Notes: generated by a model not told the origin, from the letters alone. Shown: positions 19,302 through 28,585, numbered from the stretch's first letter. The stretch: 64,000 nt of DNA from Paraburkholderia kururiensis (GCF_034424375.1 NZ_CP139965.1:2418001-2482000); one strand, 5' to 3'. Numbers and translations: made by a program.

Positions 19302-19416
19302 GTCCCTCGGTCTTGCGCCATCGCCGTTCGGCTACGACGCCTGCTAACTGCCTGCCGGCTGACTTACTGCGGAGCGCCGCATTTTTCGACTCTCAGCCCG
19401 TCAACCAACGAGCCCG

Positions 19417-19689
19417 CTAGTTTAGCGCATCTTTCAACGCTTTGCCAGGCCTGAATTTGGGCACCTTTGCCGCCTTGATCTTGATCGCCGCACCCGTACG
19501 CGGATTTCGGCCCGTGCGCGCGGTGCGCTTGCCGACGGCGAATGTGCCGAAGCCCACGAGCGTGACCGTGCCACCCTTCTTCAACGTCCCCTTTACGCCA
19601 GCGATCACGGCTTCGAGCGCACGTCCCGCTGCGGCCTTCGAGATGTCGGCCTGTTGAGCGATGTGGTCGATTAACTCCGTTTTATTCAT
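19417..19689 (-). CDS. hupB: Nucleoid protein HU-beta
   Basis: Histone-like DNA-bending protein of 90 residues. Full HU fold: MNKTELIDHIAQQADISKAA, the dimer core GFGTFAVGKR, and the DNA-binding arm RTGRNPRTGAAIKIKAAKVPKFRPGK. Position directly downstream of lon, as in many proteobacteria, supports the HU-beta name. A well-formed sigma70 promoter lies upstream and a terminator separates it from lon, so it can be expressed alone. Confidence 0.97.
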   Translation of the reverse strand: MNKTELIDHIAQQADISKAAAGRALEAVIAGVKGTLKKGGTVTLVGFGTFAVGKRTARTGRNPRTGAAIKIKAAKVPKFRPGKALKDALN

Positions 19690-19751
19690 TCCAGCCCCCG
19701 AGAATGTGTTTGGGCAATCCTGAGCGCGCACGAAGCGCGGGAAATAACGGC

Positions 19752-19768
19752 CCCGGCGATGCGCCGGG
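19752..19768 (-). other. Hairpin at the predicted 5' end of hupB mRNA
   Basis: CCCGGCG/CGCCGGG with a three-base loop, placed immediately after the expected transcription start of the hupB promoter. Such 5' stem-loops can protect mRNA from decay; that role here is inference. Confidence 0.45.
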
Positions 19769-19775
19769 CCTGGTC

Positions 19776-19804
19776 ATTAGAAGGGGCCGAAACCCTTGTG
19801 TCAA
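19776..19804 (-). promoter_or_regulatory. Sigma70 promoter of hupB
   Basis: On the minus strand TTGACA (perfect -35) is followed by 17 bases and TCTAAT (-10, 5 of 6). The -10 lies 87 bases before the hupB start codon. It is the best vegetative promoter found by eye in this window. Confidence 0.75.
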
Positions 19805-19868
19805 GCGGGGTTGAGCCTGATCCGGCGGGCGTTCGCGGCCGGCTTTCGAAGCTTTCTAGGCAATAAAA

Positions 19869-19892
19869 AACCCGCGGTAAAAACCGCGGGTT
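19869..19892 (-). terminator. Intrinsic terminator of lon
   Basis: Stem AACCCGCGGT/ACCGCGGGTT followed on the minus strand by a T run (GGGTTTTTTATTG). It lies 35 bases after the lon stop and before the hupB promoter. Confidence 0.88.
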
Positions 19893-19926
19893 GGGTGAGG
19901 GTTGCAAGAAGAACGGCCTGGGCTTC

Positions 19927-22347
19927 CTAGTGCTTCACGACGTCCGTTGCACCGGACTCTTTGCCCGGCTCGCCCACGGGCGGCGTGCTCTTCACCTCTT
20001 CTTCCGGCAATGCTTCCGGCGTGCGTTCGAGCGCCAGTTCAAGCACCTTGTCGATCCAGCGGACCGGCACGATCTCGATCGCGTTCTTCACGTTGTCCGG
20101 AATCTCGGCGAGATCCTTCACGTTCTCTTCCGGAATCAGCACGAGCTTGATGCCACCACGATGCGCCGCCAGCAGCTTTTCCTTCAGACCGCCGATGGGC
20201 AACACTTCGCCGCGCAGCGTGATCTCGCCCGTCATCGCCACATCGGCGCGCACCGGAATGCCGGTGAGCACCGACACCAGCGCGGTCGTCATCGCGATAC
20301 CGGCAGACGGACCGTCTTTCGGCGTTGCACCTTCCGGCACGTGGATGTGGATGTCCTGCTTCTCGAACGCTTCGTCCTTGATGCCAAGACGCCGCGAACG
20401 CGAACGCACCACAGACCGCGCTGCTTCCACCGACTCCTTCATCACGTCGCCCAGCGAGCCCGTGCGGATCACGTTGCCCTTGCCCGGCATCACGGCCGCT
20501 TCGATCGTCAGCAGATCGCCGCCCACTTCCGTCCACGCGAGACCCGTCACCTGACCAATCTGGTTTTCCTTCGCCGCGAGACCGAAGTCGTATTTGCGCA
20601 CGCCGAGGAAGGTATCGAGATTACTGCCGTCGACCTTCACCGCACCTTCAGCCTTCTTGAGCAGAAGCATCTTCACGACCTTGCGGCAGATCTTCGATAC
20701 TTCGCGCTCGAGCGAACGCACGCCCGCTTCACGCGTGTAGTAGCGAATGATGTCGCGGATAGCCTGCTCCGTGACTTCGATCTCGCCTTCCTTCAGGCCG
20801 TTGTTCTTCTTCTGCTTCGGCAGCAGATAGCGCTGCGCGATGCTGACCTTCTCGTCCTCGGTGTAGCCCGACAGACGGATCACTTCCATCCGGTCAAGCA
20901 GCGGGGGCGGAATATTCAGCGAGTTCGACGTCGCCACGAACATCACGTCCGAGAGGTCGAAGTCGACTTCGACGTAGTGGTCCGCGAACGTGTGGTTCTG
21001 CTCCGGATCGAGCACTTCGAGCAGCGCCGACGAGGGATCGCCGCGGAAGTCCATGCCCATCTTGTCGACTTCGTCGAGCAGGAAGAGCGGATTGCGCACG
21101 CCGACCTTCGTGAGGCTTTGCAGAATCTTGCCCGGCATCGAACCGATATACGTGCGACGGTGACCGCGAATCTCGGCCTCGTCACGCACGCCGCCCAGTG
21201 CCATGCGCACGAACTTGCGGTTCGTTGCACGCGCAATGGACTGCCCCAGCGACGTCTTGCCGACGCCAGGAGGCCCGACGAGGCACAGGATCGGAGCCTT
21301 CACCTTGTCTACGCGTTGCTGGACCGCGAGGTACTCGAGAATGCGTTCCTTGACCTTCTCGAGCCCGAAGTGGTCTTCGTCGAGCACGCGCTCGGCGTTC
21401 GACAGGTCGTTGTTGACCTTGCTCTTCTTGCGCCACGGCAGGCCGATCAAGGTGTCGATGTAATTGCGCACGACCGTCGCCTCGGCCGACATCGGCGACA
21501 TCAGCTTGAGCTTCTTCAGCTCGGCGTCGGCCTTCTTGCGGGCTTCCTTCGGCATGCGCGCGGCGGTAATGCGCTTCTCGAGTTCTTCGAGATCGGCGCC
21601 TTCCTCGCCCTCGCCCAGTTCCTTCTGGATCGCCTTCACCTGCTCGTTGAGGTAGTACTCGCGCTGGCTCTTCTCCATCTGACGCTTCACGCGCCCGCGG
21701 ATGCGCTTTTCAACCTGCAGGATGTCGATCTCGGCTTCGAGCTGTGCAAGCAGATGTTCGAGGCGTTCCACGACCGGGAACATCTCGAGGATGTGCTGCT
21801 TCTGATCGAGCTTGAGCGGCAGGTGCGCGGCGATGGTGTCCGCGAGGCGGCCTGCCTCGTCGATGCCCGAAAGCGACGTGAGAATCTCAGGCGGAATCTT
21901 CTTGTTGAGCTTCACGTACTGGTCGAACTGCGAGACGATGGCGCGGCGCAGCGCTTCGGTTTCGGCGCTGTCGGCATGGTCCGGTTCGAGCGGCATCACT
22001 TCGCACGAGAACTGCGTTTCCTGTTCTTCGATCGAGAGCGTTTTCGCGCGTTGCAGCCCCTCCACGAGCACCTTCACGGTGCCGTCGGGCAGCTTGAGCA
22101 TCTGCAGGATGTTGGCGATACATCCCACTTCGTACATGTCTTTTTCGGTGGGCTCGTCTTTCGCGGCAGTCTTTTGCGCGACGAGCATGATGTGCTTGCC
22201 GCCCTCCATCGCCGCTTCCAGAGCCTTGATCGACTTCGGACGGCCCACGAAGAGCGGAATCACCATATGCGGGAACACGACGACGTCGCGCAGCGGGAGC
22301 AACGGGAGCGTGGTGCGTTCGGGCGGGAGGAGTTGGGTTCCTGACAT
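19927..22347 (-). CDS. lon: ATP-dependent protease La (Lon)
   Basis: Cytoplasmic AAA+ serine protease that removes damaged and regulatory proteins. 806 residues, full length. N-terminal substrate domain starts LLPPERTTLPLLPLRDVVVFPHM; AAA+ module has Walker A GPPGVGKT (about 362) and Walker B PLFLLDEVDK; the protease domain has catalytic Ser in PKDGPSAGIAM (about 680) and Lys in GGLKEKLLAAHRGG. A GGGGA ribosome site precedes the ATG. It follows clpX but is separated by a terminator at 22473-22508, so it should have its own promoter in the 180-base gap; I could not identify it with confidence. Confidence 0.98.
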   Translation of the reverse strand: MSGTQLLPPERTTLPLLPLRDVVVFPHMVIPLFVGRPKSIKALEAAMEGGKHIMLVAQKTAAKDEPTEKDMYEVGCIANILQMLKLPDGTVKVLVEGLQRAKTLSIEEQETQFSCEVMPLEPDHADSAETEALRRAIVSQFDQYVKLNKKIPPEILTSLSGIDEAGRLADTIAAHLPLKLDQKQHILEMFPVVERLEHLLAQLEAEIDILQVEKRIRGRVKRQMEKSQREYYLNEQVKAIQKELGEGEEGADLEELEKRITAARMPKEARKKADAELKKLKLMSPMSAEATVVRNYIDTLIGLPWRKKSKVNNDLSNAERVLDEDHFGLEKVKERILEYLAVQQRVDKVKAPILCLVGPPGVGKTSLGQSIARATNRKFVRMALGGVRDEAEIRGHRRTYIGSMPGKILQSLTKVGVRNPLFLLDEVDKMGMDFRGDPSSALLEVLDPEQNHTFADHYVEVDFDLSDVMFVATSNSLNIPPPLLDRMEVIRLSGYTEDEKVSIAQRYLLPKQKKNNGLKEGEIEVTEQAIRDIIRYYTREAGVRSLEREVSKICRKVVKMLLLKKAEGAVKVDGSNLDTFLGVRKYDFGLAAKENQIGQVTGLAWTEVGGDLLTIEAAVMPGKGNVIRTGSLGDVMKESVEAARSVVRSRSRRLGIKDEAFEKQDIHIHVPEGATPKDGPSAGIAMTTALVSVLTGIPVRADVAMTGEITLRGEVLPIGGLKEKLLAAHRGGIKLVLIPEENVKDLAEIPDNVKNAIEIVPVRWIDKVLELALERTPEALPEEEVKSTPPVGEPGKESGATDVVKH

Positions 22348-22472
22348 TTCATTTCCCCATGGATGGAATCAGATTGTTCGGTAAGTGAGGCCGGCGAAAT
22401 CGATTGCAAGCCTCAAGCGTGTGGGAAAAGTTCAGTGACACCAAAAAGTACGCCTTGACCACAAGATAAACG

Positions 22473-22508
22473 AAAAAAGCCGTTCACACTCCCATGAACG
22501 GCTTTTTT
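22473..22508 (-). terminator. Intrinsic terminator of clpX
   Basis: Stem built from AAAAAAGCCGTTCA and TGAACGGCTTTTTT, 19 bases after the clpX stop. T runs occur on both sides, but only minus-strand genes lie nearby. Confidence 0.88.
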
Positions 22509-22526
22509 CCACAACTCTTTAGCCGA

Positions 22527-23798
22527 TCAATTCGACCCTGCAACCTTCGGCGCGTCCTCGTAGATCAGGAGCGGCTTGCCATCGCCCTCGATCACGTTGT
22601 CATCGATGATGATCTTACTGACACCTTTCATTGCCGGCAGCTCGTACATCACGTCCAGCAACGCCTGTTCCAGAATCGAGCGCAGCCCGCGCGCACCGGT
22701 CTTGCGACGGATTGCCTTGCGCGCCACGGCCTGCAGCGCGGCGGGGCGAATCTCGAGCTCGACGCGCTCCATCGCGAACAGCTTGTGGTACTGCTTGACG
22801 AGCGCGTTCTTCGGCTCGACGAGGATCTGCATCAGCGCCGCTTCGTCCAGCTTGCCGAGCGTGGCGACCACGGGCAGACGGCCGATCAGTTCGGGGATCA
22901 GGCCGAACTTGATCAGGTCCTCCGGTTCCACTTCGCGCAGCACCTCTCCGGCGTCGCGGTCCTGCTTGCTCTTCACGCTCGCACCGAAGCCGATGCCGGT
23001 CTTTTCGGTACGGTCGGTGATGACCTTTTCCAGCCCGTCGAACGCACCGCCGCAGACGAACAGGATGTTGGTGGTATCGACCTGGATGAAATCCTGGTTC
23101 GGATGCTTGCGACCACCCTGCGGCGGCACCGACGCCATCGTGCCCTCAATCAGTTTCAGCAGCGCCTGCTGCACACCCTCGCCCGACACGTCGCGGGTAA
23201 TCGACGGGTTGTCAGACTTCCGGCTGATCTTGTCGATTTCGTCGATATAGACAATACCGCGCTGTGCCTTGTCGACCTCGTAATTGCAGTTCTGGAGCAG
23301 CTTCTGAATGATGTTCTCGACGTCCTCACCCACGTAGCCCGCTTCTGTCAGCGTGGTGGCATCCGCAATCACGAACGGAACGTTGAGCAGGCGCGCCAGC
23401 GTCTGGGCGAGCAGGGTCTTGCCGGAGCCGGTCGGCCCGATCAGGAGGATGTTGCTCTTGGAAAGCTCGACGTCGTCCTTCTTGTCGAGATGCTTGAGGC
23501 GCTTGTAGTGGTTGTACACCGCCACCGCGAGAATCTTCTTCGCGCGTTCCTGGCCGATCACGTACTGATCGAGGATCTCACGGATTTCCTGCGGGCTCGG
23601 CAAGTCGGATTTCGACAGACCCGCCTCGACGCCCGCGCCGGCTGCCTCGTCGCGAATGATCTCGTTGCACAGGTCGATACATTCATCGCAGATGAATACC
23701 GACGGACCAGCAATCAGCTTTTTCACTTCATGCTGGCTCTTGCCGCAGAACGAGCAATACAACAGCTTTTCGCTGTTAGAACCTTTCTTGTCCGCCAT
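22527..23798 (-). CDS. clpX: ATP-dependent Clp protease ATP-binding subunit ClpX
   Basis: AAA+ unfoldase that recognises tagged proteins and threads them into ClpP. 423 residues, the standard length from the ATG at 23798 (GGAGG upstream). N-terminal zinc-binding domain with CSFCGKS and CDECIDLC; Walker A GPTGSGKTLLAQ (about 124); pore loop AGYVGEDVE; Walker B GIVYIDEIDKI. An IGF-type ClpP-docking loop corresponds to the TEKTGIGFGASV stretch. Longer in-frame start at 23855 would add non-conserved residues. Confidence 0.98.
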   Translation of the reverse strand: MADKKGSNSEKLLYCSFCGKSQHEVKKLIAGPSVFICDECIDLCNEIIRDEAAGAGVEAGLSKSDLPSPQEIREILDQYVIGQERAKKILAVAVYNHYKRLKHLDKKDDVELSKSNILLIGPTGSGKTLLAQTLARLLNVPFVIADATTLTEAGYVGEDVENIIQKLLQNCNYEVDKAQRGIVYIDEIDKISRKSDNPSITRDVSGEGVQQALLKLIEGTMASVPPQGGRKHPNQDFIQVDTTNILFVCGGAFDGLEKVITDRTEKTGIGFGASVKSKQDRDAGEVLREVEPEDLIKFGLIPELIGRLPVVATLGKLDEAALMQILVEPKNALVKQYHKLFAMERVELEIRPAALQAVARKAIRRKTGARGLRSILEQALLDVMYELPAMKGVSKIIIDDNVIEGDGKPLLIYEDAPKVAGSN

Positions 23799-23843
23799 GG
23801 ATAAATGAGCCTCCGGACACTCTGTTACATGATACGCCGTTTC

Positions 23844-23864
23844 CTCCCGCCGCAACGGCGGGAG
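23844..23864 (-). other. GC-rich hairpin in the clpP-clpX intercistronic region
   Basis: Perfect 9-bp stem CTCCCGCCG/CGGCGGGAG with a CAA loop, 46 bases before the clpX start. There is no T tail, so it is unlikely to be a full intrinsic terminator. It may be an mRNA-processing or stability element between clpP and clpX. Confidence 0.6.
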
Positions 23865-23985
23865 CGCGTGAACCGCGCTGCTGTGACGGCGTGATGGCCG
23901 CAGGCTGCGGGGGCGCTGATCCCGATTATTTCACAAGCGCTGCACCGGGCGCTCCCGCCCCAATTTGGGCAGAAAGCGCACCGGA

Positions 23986-24639
23986 TCAGGGACGCTTATG
24001 CAAGACCTGATCCACGAGGCCGTACGCCTGCGCGTCTTCGCCGGACATGAAATTGTCGCGGTCGGTGTCGCGCGAGATGCGTTCGACCGGCTGGCCGGTG
24101 TGATGCGCCAGCAAATGGTTGAGCCGATCTTTCAGGTAGAGGATTTCGCGCGCCTGGATCTCGATGTCCGATGCCTGGCCGCGCGCGCCGCCGAGCGGCT
24201 GGTGAATCATCACGCGCGAATTCGGCAGCGCAAACCGCTTGCCCTTCGCACCCGAGGCAAGAAGGAACGCGCCCATGCTGGCCGCGAGCCCCATGCACAG
24301 CGTCGACACGTCGGGCTTGATGAACTGCATGGTGTCGTAGATGGCCATGCCTGCCGACACCGAACCACCCGGGCTGTTGATGTAGAGGCTGATGTCCTTG
24401 TCAGGATTCTCGCTTTCCAGAAACAGCATCTGGGCCACCACGAGGTTGGCCGTCTGGTCGTTCACTTCGCCGACCATGAACACCACCCGCTCCTTGAGCA
24501 GGCGCGAGTAAATGTCATACGAGCGCTCGCCACGGCCGCTCGTTTCCACGACGATCGGCACGAGGCCAAGCGCCTGAGTCTCGAAGTCCCGCGGCGCGTG
24601 GGAAGCCAGCGTGTCCAGCAATTGAGCGCGAGTCGTCAT
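23986..24639 (-). CDS. clpP: ATP-dependent Clp protease proteolytic subunit ClpP
   Basis: Serine peptidase that forms the double-heptamer chamber used by ClpX. 217 residues. Catalytic Ser in CMGLAASMGAFLL (about 121), His in VMIHQPLGG (about 146), and Asp in the RDTDRDNFMS region; oxyanion strand YINSPGGSVSAG present. Ribosome site AAGGA upstream. Gene order tig, clpP, clpX, lon is conserved, but a terminator after tig means clpP probably starts a new transcript. Confidence 0.98.
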   Translation of the reverse strand: MTTRAQLLDTLASHAPRDFETQALGLVPIVVETSGRGERSYDIYSRLLKERVVFMVGEVNDQTANLVVAQMLFLESENPDKDISLYINSPGGSVSAGMAIYDTMQFIKPDVSTLCMGLAASMGAFLLASGAKGKRFALPNSRVMIHQPLGGARGQASDIEIQAREILYLKDRLNHLLAHHTGQPVERISRDTDRDNFMSGEDAQAYGLVDQVLHKRP

Positions 24640-24678
24640 GCAATGAGTCCTTGTCCGGAAAATATCGTCTGATTCGCC

Positions 24679-24707
24679 ACGTGGCGACGAACGCCGCGCT
24701 ATTCAAC
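24679..24707 (-). promoter_or_regulatory. Possible heat-shock (sigma32) promoter of clpP
   Basis: On the minus strand GTTGAAT, 14 bases, then CGCCACGT resembles the heat-shock consensus CTTGAAA-N14-CCCCATNT (five matches in each box). It lies between the tig terminator and the clpP start, where a promoter is required. Weak by sequence alone. Confidence 0.35.
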
Positions 24708-24742
24708 CATACCGTGGGAAGGGCCAAAAACGCGGACGAAAA

Positions 24743-24783
24743 AACGGCGTGCGGGCCGTCGCTCCGACAGCCGGCACGCCGTT
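24743..24783 (-). terminator. Intrinsic terminator of tig
   Basis: Ten-base stem AACGGCGTGC/GCACGCCGTT with a paired interior and a TTTTTT tail on the minus strand. It starts 12 bases after the tig stop codon. Confidence 0.85.
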
Positions 24784-24794
24784 GCAGCGACGCC

Positions 24795-26141
24795 TTACGC
24801 CTGCGCCGTTGCGCTTGCCAGTTCTTCGAAGCTGACTTCCTTGTCCGTCACCTTCGCCTTGCTGAGCACGAACTCGACGACGTTGGATTCGACGACGAAC
24901 GCTTCCATTTCACCAAGGCGCTGCTTGTTCGAATAATACCAGCGGACGACTTCCTTCGGGTCTTCGTAGCTCTTGGCGAATTCGTCCACTTCGGCGCGAA
25001 TCTGCTCGGGCTTCGCCTCGAGGCCGTTCTGCTTCACAAGCTCGGCCAGCACGAGGCCCAGCTTGACGCGGCGCTCGGCCTGGTCCTTGAACATCTCGGC
25101 CGGAATCGGCGCATCCTTCGCGTTCGGCACGCCGCGCTGCATCAGGTCCTGACGCGCCATTTCGACGAGGCGTTCCTGGTCCTGCTCGATGAGCGCCTTC
25201 GGCACGTCCAGCTCGGCGAGCTTCAGGAGTGCGTCCATGACCTGGTTCTTCACAATCGCCTGGGTGCGGCGCTTCGCTTCGCGCTCCAGGTTTTCCTTGA
25301 TCTCGGCGCGCATCTTCACGAGGTCGCCGTCGGCGATGCCGAGCGACTTCGCGAACTCGGCGTCTATTTCCGGCAGGTGCGGCCACTCGACCTTCTTCAT
25401 GGTGATCGTGAACTGCGCCGTCTTGCCGGCCACTTCCTTGCCGTGGTAGTCGTCCGGGAACTTCAGGTCGAATTCGCGCGGTTCGCCGACCTTCAGGCCC
25501 TGCGCCGCCTTTTCGAATTCCGGCAGCATGCGGCCTTCGCCGAGCACGAACGCGAAGTCTTCCGCGCTGCCGCCCTGGAACGCGACACCGTCGATCTTGC
25601 CGACGAAGTCCACCGTCACGCGGTCACCGTCTTTGGCCGCCGCGTCAGCACCGCCGTCACCGTGCTCGCCGGCCTCGCCGCGCGCGTGGAAATGCACACG
25701 CTGCTTGCGCAGGATGTCGAGCGTGCGGTCGATTTCTGCTTCGCTGATCGTGGTGGTCGTGCGCTCGATCTCGGCCGTGGAGATGTCGCCGAGCGTCACT
25801 TCCGGATACACCTCGAACGTCGCGTCGAAGGCGTAGGCGCCTTCGGCGGCGTCCGTCTTCGGGCTGAAGCTCGGCTGGCCGGCCACGCGCAGGTTCTCGG
25901 CGCGGCTGATGTCGAAGAACTCCTTGCCGACCTTGTCGCTCAGCACTTCCGCTTCGACCTGGCCGGAATACTGTTGCGTGACCATCTTGAGCGGCACCTT
26001 GCCCGGGCGGAAGCCCGGCATGCGCACATTCTTGGCGATCTGGCGGATACGGGACTCGATCTCCTTCTGCACGGCCTCCTTCGGCAGGGAAATCGTCACG
26101 CGGCGTTCGAGCTTGCCGAGGTTTTCAACAACGTTAGCCAT
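24795..26141 (-). CDS. tig: Trigger factor, ribosome-associated chaperone
   Basis: Binds the ribosome exit tunnel and shields nascent chains; also a PPIase. 448 residues. N-terminal ribosome-binding domain includes the signature GFRPGKVPL (FRK motif region, about 43-51); the FKBP-type PPIase domain (about 165-245) has DRVTVDFVGKIDGVAFQGG; the C-terminal helical arms complete the protein. The ribosome site AGGA lies 9 bases before the ATG. Confidence 0.97.
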   Translation of the reverse strand: MANVVENLGKLERRVTISLPKEAVQKEIESRIRQIAKNVRMPGFRPGKVPLKMVTQQYSGQVEAEVLSDKVGKEFFDISRAENLRVAGQPSFSPKTDAAEGAYAFDATFEVYPEVTLGDISTAEIERTTTTISEAEIDRTLDILRKQRVHFHARGEAGEHGDGGADAAAKDGDRVTVDFVGKIDGVAFQGGSAEDFAFVLGEGRMLPEFEKAAQGLKVGEPREFDLKFPDDYHGKEVAGKTAQFTITMKKVEWPHLPEIDAEFAKSLGIADGDLVKMRAEIKENLEREAKRRTQAIVKNQVMDALLKLAELDVPKALIEQDQERLVEMARQDLMQRGVPNAKDAPIPAEMFKDQAERRVKLGLVLAELVKQNGLEAKPEQIRAEVDEFAKSYEDPKEVVRWYYSNKQRLGEMEAFVVESNVVEFVLSKAKVTDKEVSFEELASATAQA

Positions 26142-26691
26142 GGCTTCAATCGTCCTAAAATTATTCGAGCGAATCTGTCAGTCTTTGCCGTGCCGCGCAG
26201 TGCCGCCGCGTGGGATGCTTCGCGCGCAGCCCGAGTCTCGCAACCCGGGAGCCGCGACCGCCGAACCGCTTTGCCGCGGCTGGCACCGGCCCTTCAAGCC
26301 TCTTTAGCCCTGGTCCGGTTCCCGCCTGTGACACACACGCCACAGCCGGGTAATGCCTCCGGCTTTCGGGCCCATCGCTTCTTCAGGCCCACCGCTTTCG
26401 CGGCCCCTTCCAGCACGGTTTCGTCAAAAGAGCCCAGTAGTTTAGCAAACTATTGACGCACTCAAGCGGAATCGGCGTGTCCGCCGCATTCAACGTAGGC
26501 AGTCGGGTGCGAAGATTCGCGCACAAGCCTCCGATGCCCGTCATGCAGGCGCCCATATCGCGGGCGCGAGCGACGCTGCTAAGCTAACGGGCGCGCTTCG
26601 CGCGTGGCCTGCGCCACAGCAGCTTCGATGACAGCTCAGCGCCGCGCCTTTGCCGACTACTCCAACTCTTCACGAGACACCCAGGAACACT
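26142..26691. other. Intergenic region between tig and the glycerate kinase gene
   Basis: 550 bases holding the divergent promoters of tig and the kinase gene. No tRNA, coding frame or clear promoter recognised. A short palindrome TAGTTT-AGC-AAACTA at 26438-26452 lies in the most AT-rich patch and could be part of the tig promoter region. Confidence 0.5.
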
Positions 26692-27837
26692 ATGTCAGAC
26701 ACGTCCCCCGCGCCTGTCGTCGTCATCGCTCCCGACTCCTTCAAGGGTTCGCTCAGTGCCGCCGAGGTGGCCGCGGCCATCGCGGACGGCGTGCGCCGCG
26801 CGCGCCCCGACGCAAAAGTGCGGCTGTGCCCCATGGCCGACGGTGGCGAAGGAACGCTCGATGCGCTGCTCTCGCGCGGCGGTGCGCGCCGCGTTCTCAG
26901 CGTGCACGGCGCTGCCGGTACGGTCCGTGAGGCCGCGGTGGGCCTGCTCGAAGACGGCAGCGCCGTCGTGGAAACCGCCGAGATCGTCGGGATCACGGAT
27001 GCCGACGGCATGAGCGTGCCCGTCGAGGCGCGCAGCACGCGCGGCATGGGCGAGGCGATCCGCGCGCTGCTCGATGCGGGCGTGCGGCACTTTTACGTGG
27101 CGCTGGGCGGCAGCAGTACCAACGACGGCGGCGCAGGGCTCCTCGCCGGACTCGGCATGAAGCTCTTCGATGCAGCCGGCGAGGCGCTCGAACCGACACC
27201 GGCCTCGCTCGCCCGCGCGGCACGCGTCGATGTCTCGCAACTGGACGCGCGCGTCGCGCAGGCCTCGTTCGTCGGCATGTCCGATGTCGATAACCCGCTC
27301 ACCGGCGAGCATGGCGCTACAGCCGTGTTCGGCCCGCAGAAAGGTGTCCGGCCGGAACAGATCGCCGACATCGACAGCTCGCTCGCGCGCTTCGCGGATC
27401 TGCTCGAAGCCGCGCTGCAACGCAAAGCGCGTCATGAGCCTGGCTCGGGTGCCGCGGGAGGGCTCGGCTTCGCGCTTCGCATGCTGGGCGCGCATTTCGA
27501 GCCGGGCGCGGAAGTCGTCGCGCGCGAGGCCGGCCTCGACGCCGCACTCGCCGGCGCGAACTGGCTCATCACCGGCGAAGGACGCTCGGACGTGCAAACG
27601 CTCCACGGCAAAGCGCCCTTCGTCGCCTGTCGCCACGCGAAAGCGGCGGGCGTGCCGGCGTCGCTGCTGTCGGGCGCTGTGGATCCCGCCGCATTGCCGA
27701 GGCTCGCGGAGCACTTCAGCGGCTGCTTCTCGCCCGCGCCCGGCCCGATCACGCTGGACACCGCGATTCGCGATGCGGCGCGATTGCTCGCGAATGAGGC
27801 GGAACAGCTGACGCGGCTGAAATACGGCGCGCGCTGA
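26692..27837 (+). CDS. Glycerate kinase (GarK/GlxK family)
   Basis: Phosphorylates D-glycerate, feeding glyoxylate or glycerate catabolism into glycolysis. 381 residues, identical in length to typical family members. Signatures: IAPDSFKGSLSAAEVAAAI at the start, CPMADGGEGTLDALL, LGGSSTNDGGAGLLAGLG (phosphate-binding loop) and GSGAAGGLGFALRMLGA, and TGEGRSDVQTLHGKAP near the end. The ATG at 26692 follows AGGAA. The downstream genes are on either strand and show no direct glycerate pathway, so it may be a single-gene unit. Confidence 0.95.
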   Translation: MSDTSPAPVVVIAPDSFKGSLSAAEVAAAIADGVRRARPDAKVRLCPMADGGEGTLDALLSRGGARRVLSVHGAAGTVREAAVGLLEDGSAVVETAEIVGITDADGMSVPVEARSTRGMGEAIRALLDAGVRHFYVALGGSSTNDGGAGLLAGLGMKLFDAAGEALEPTPASLARAARVDVSQLDARVAQASFVGMSDVDNPLTGEHGATAVFGPQKGVRPEQIADIDSSLARFADLLEAALQRKARHEPGSGAAGGLGFALRMLGAHFEPGAEVVAREAGLDAALAGANWLITGEGRSDVQTLHGKAPFVACRHAKAAGVPASLLSGAVDPAALPRLAEHFSGCFSPAPGPITLDTAIRDAARLLANEAEQLTRLKYGAR

Positions 27838-27893
27838 TCGACGCTGCAAGGCCAGGACAGCGAAGCCCAGCCCAACGCGTCGCGCGTCGCCCC

Positions 27894-27933
27894 GCGATCA
27901 AGCGATCAAGCGATCAAGCGGTCACGCAGTCAC
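27894..27933. repeat. Five tandem 8-bp units downstream of the glycerate kinase gene
   Basis: Three exact GCGATCAA units followed by GCGGTCAC and GCAGTCAC. The array lies in the 292-base gap before the MarR gene. Confidence 0.8.
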
Positions 27934-28129
27934 CCGCAACGACAGCACCATTCATGCCGCATGCCGCACGGCCTTGTCATGCACGCCATCGCGAATATCG
28001 TCGCGCCATGACGCATCGGCATCGCGCCGCGCGTTGACTGCCTGCACAGTTGCAGCAACAATCACAGCGCCATGACGACGTCATGTTGCCCGCATCACGG
28101 TGCCGCCCTCCCACTACGACAGGCCCCCC

Positions 28130-28585
28130 ATGAAGGCCGACGACAAAGCCGGACTCGACCAGTTTCTGACCTATCGCCTGCACGTCCTGAACAAGCTGTC
28201 CGAGCGCGGCATCAGCGAACGCTACCAGGCGAGACTCGACGTCACGCTGCCCGAGGCTCGCATCATCGCTGCAGTGGGATCGTTCGGGCCGTTTTCGGTG
28301 ATGGACCTCGCGCGCCACGCGAATCTCGACAAGAGTCAGGCGAGCCGCGCCGCGGAGGCGCTCATCCGCCGGGGGCTGCTGGCCCGCGACAGCGACCCCG
28401 CGGACGGACGCGTCGTGCTGCTTTCGCTCACACGTGAAGGTCGCGCACTCTATCGCCGCGTGATGCCCATTGCGCGCCAATGGAACGTGGACCTGTTCGA
28501 TTGCCTCGACAACGCCGAGCGCATCGCATTGAGCAAAATGCTCGACAAGGTGATTGCGAAGGTGCTGGAGCGCGCAGCGGGCTGA
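28130..28585 (+). CDS. MarR family transcriptional regulator
   Basis: Winged-helix dimeric regulator of 151 residues, the typical MarR size. The DNA-binding core FSVMDLARHANLDKSQASRAAEALIRRGLLARD and the wing DPADGRVVLLSLTREGR are clear, flanked by N- and C-terminal dimerisation helices. The ligand is unknown. It converges on the ketopantoate-reductase-like gene (83 bases apart), and could control that pair, but its own operator was not identified. Confidence 0.9.
   Translation: MKADDKAGLDQFLTYRLHVLNKLSERGISERYQARLDVTLPEARIIAAVGSFGPFSVMDLARHANLDKSQASRAAEALIRRGLLARDSDPADGRVVLLSLTREGRALYRRVMPIARQWNVDLFDCLDNAERIALSKMLDKVIAKVLERAAG

Noticed and set aside
19891..22344. Open frame of about 817 codons on the plus strand across lon
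   Set aside because: Antisense to full-length lon; rich in Arg, His and Leu, no conserved motif and no ribosome site.
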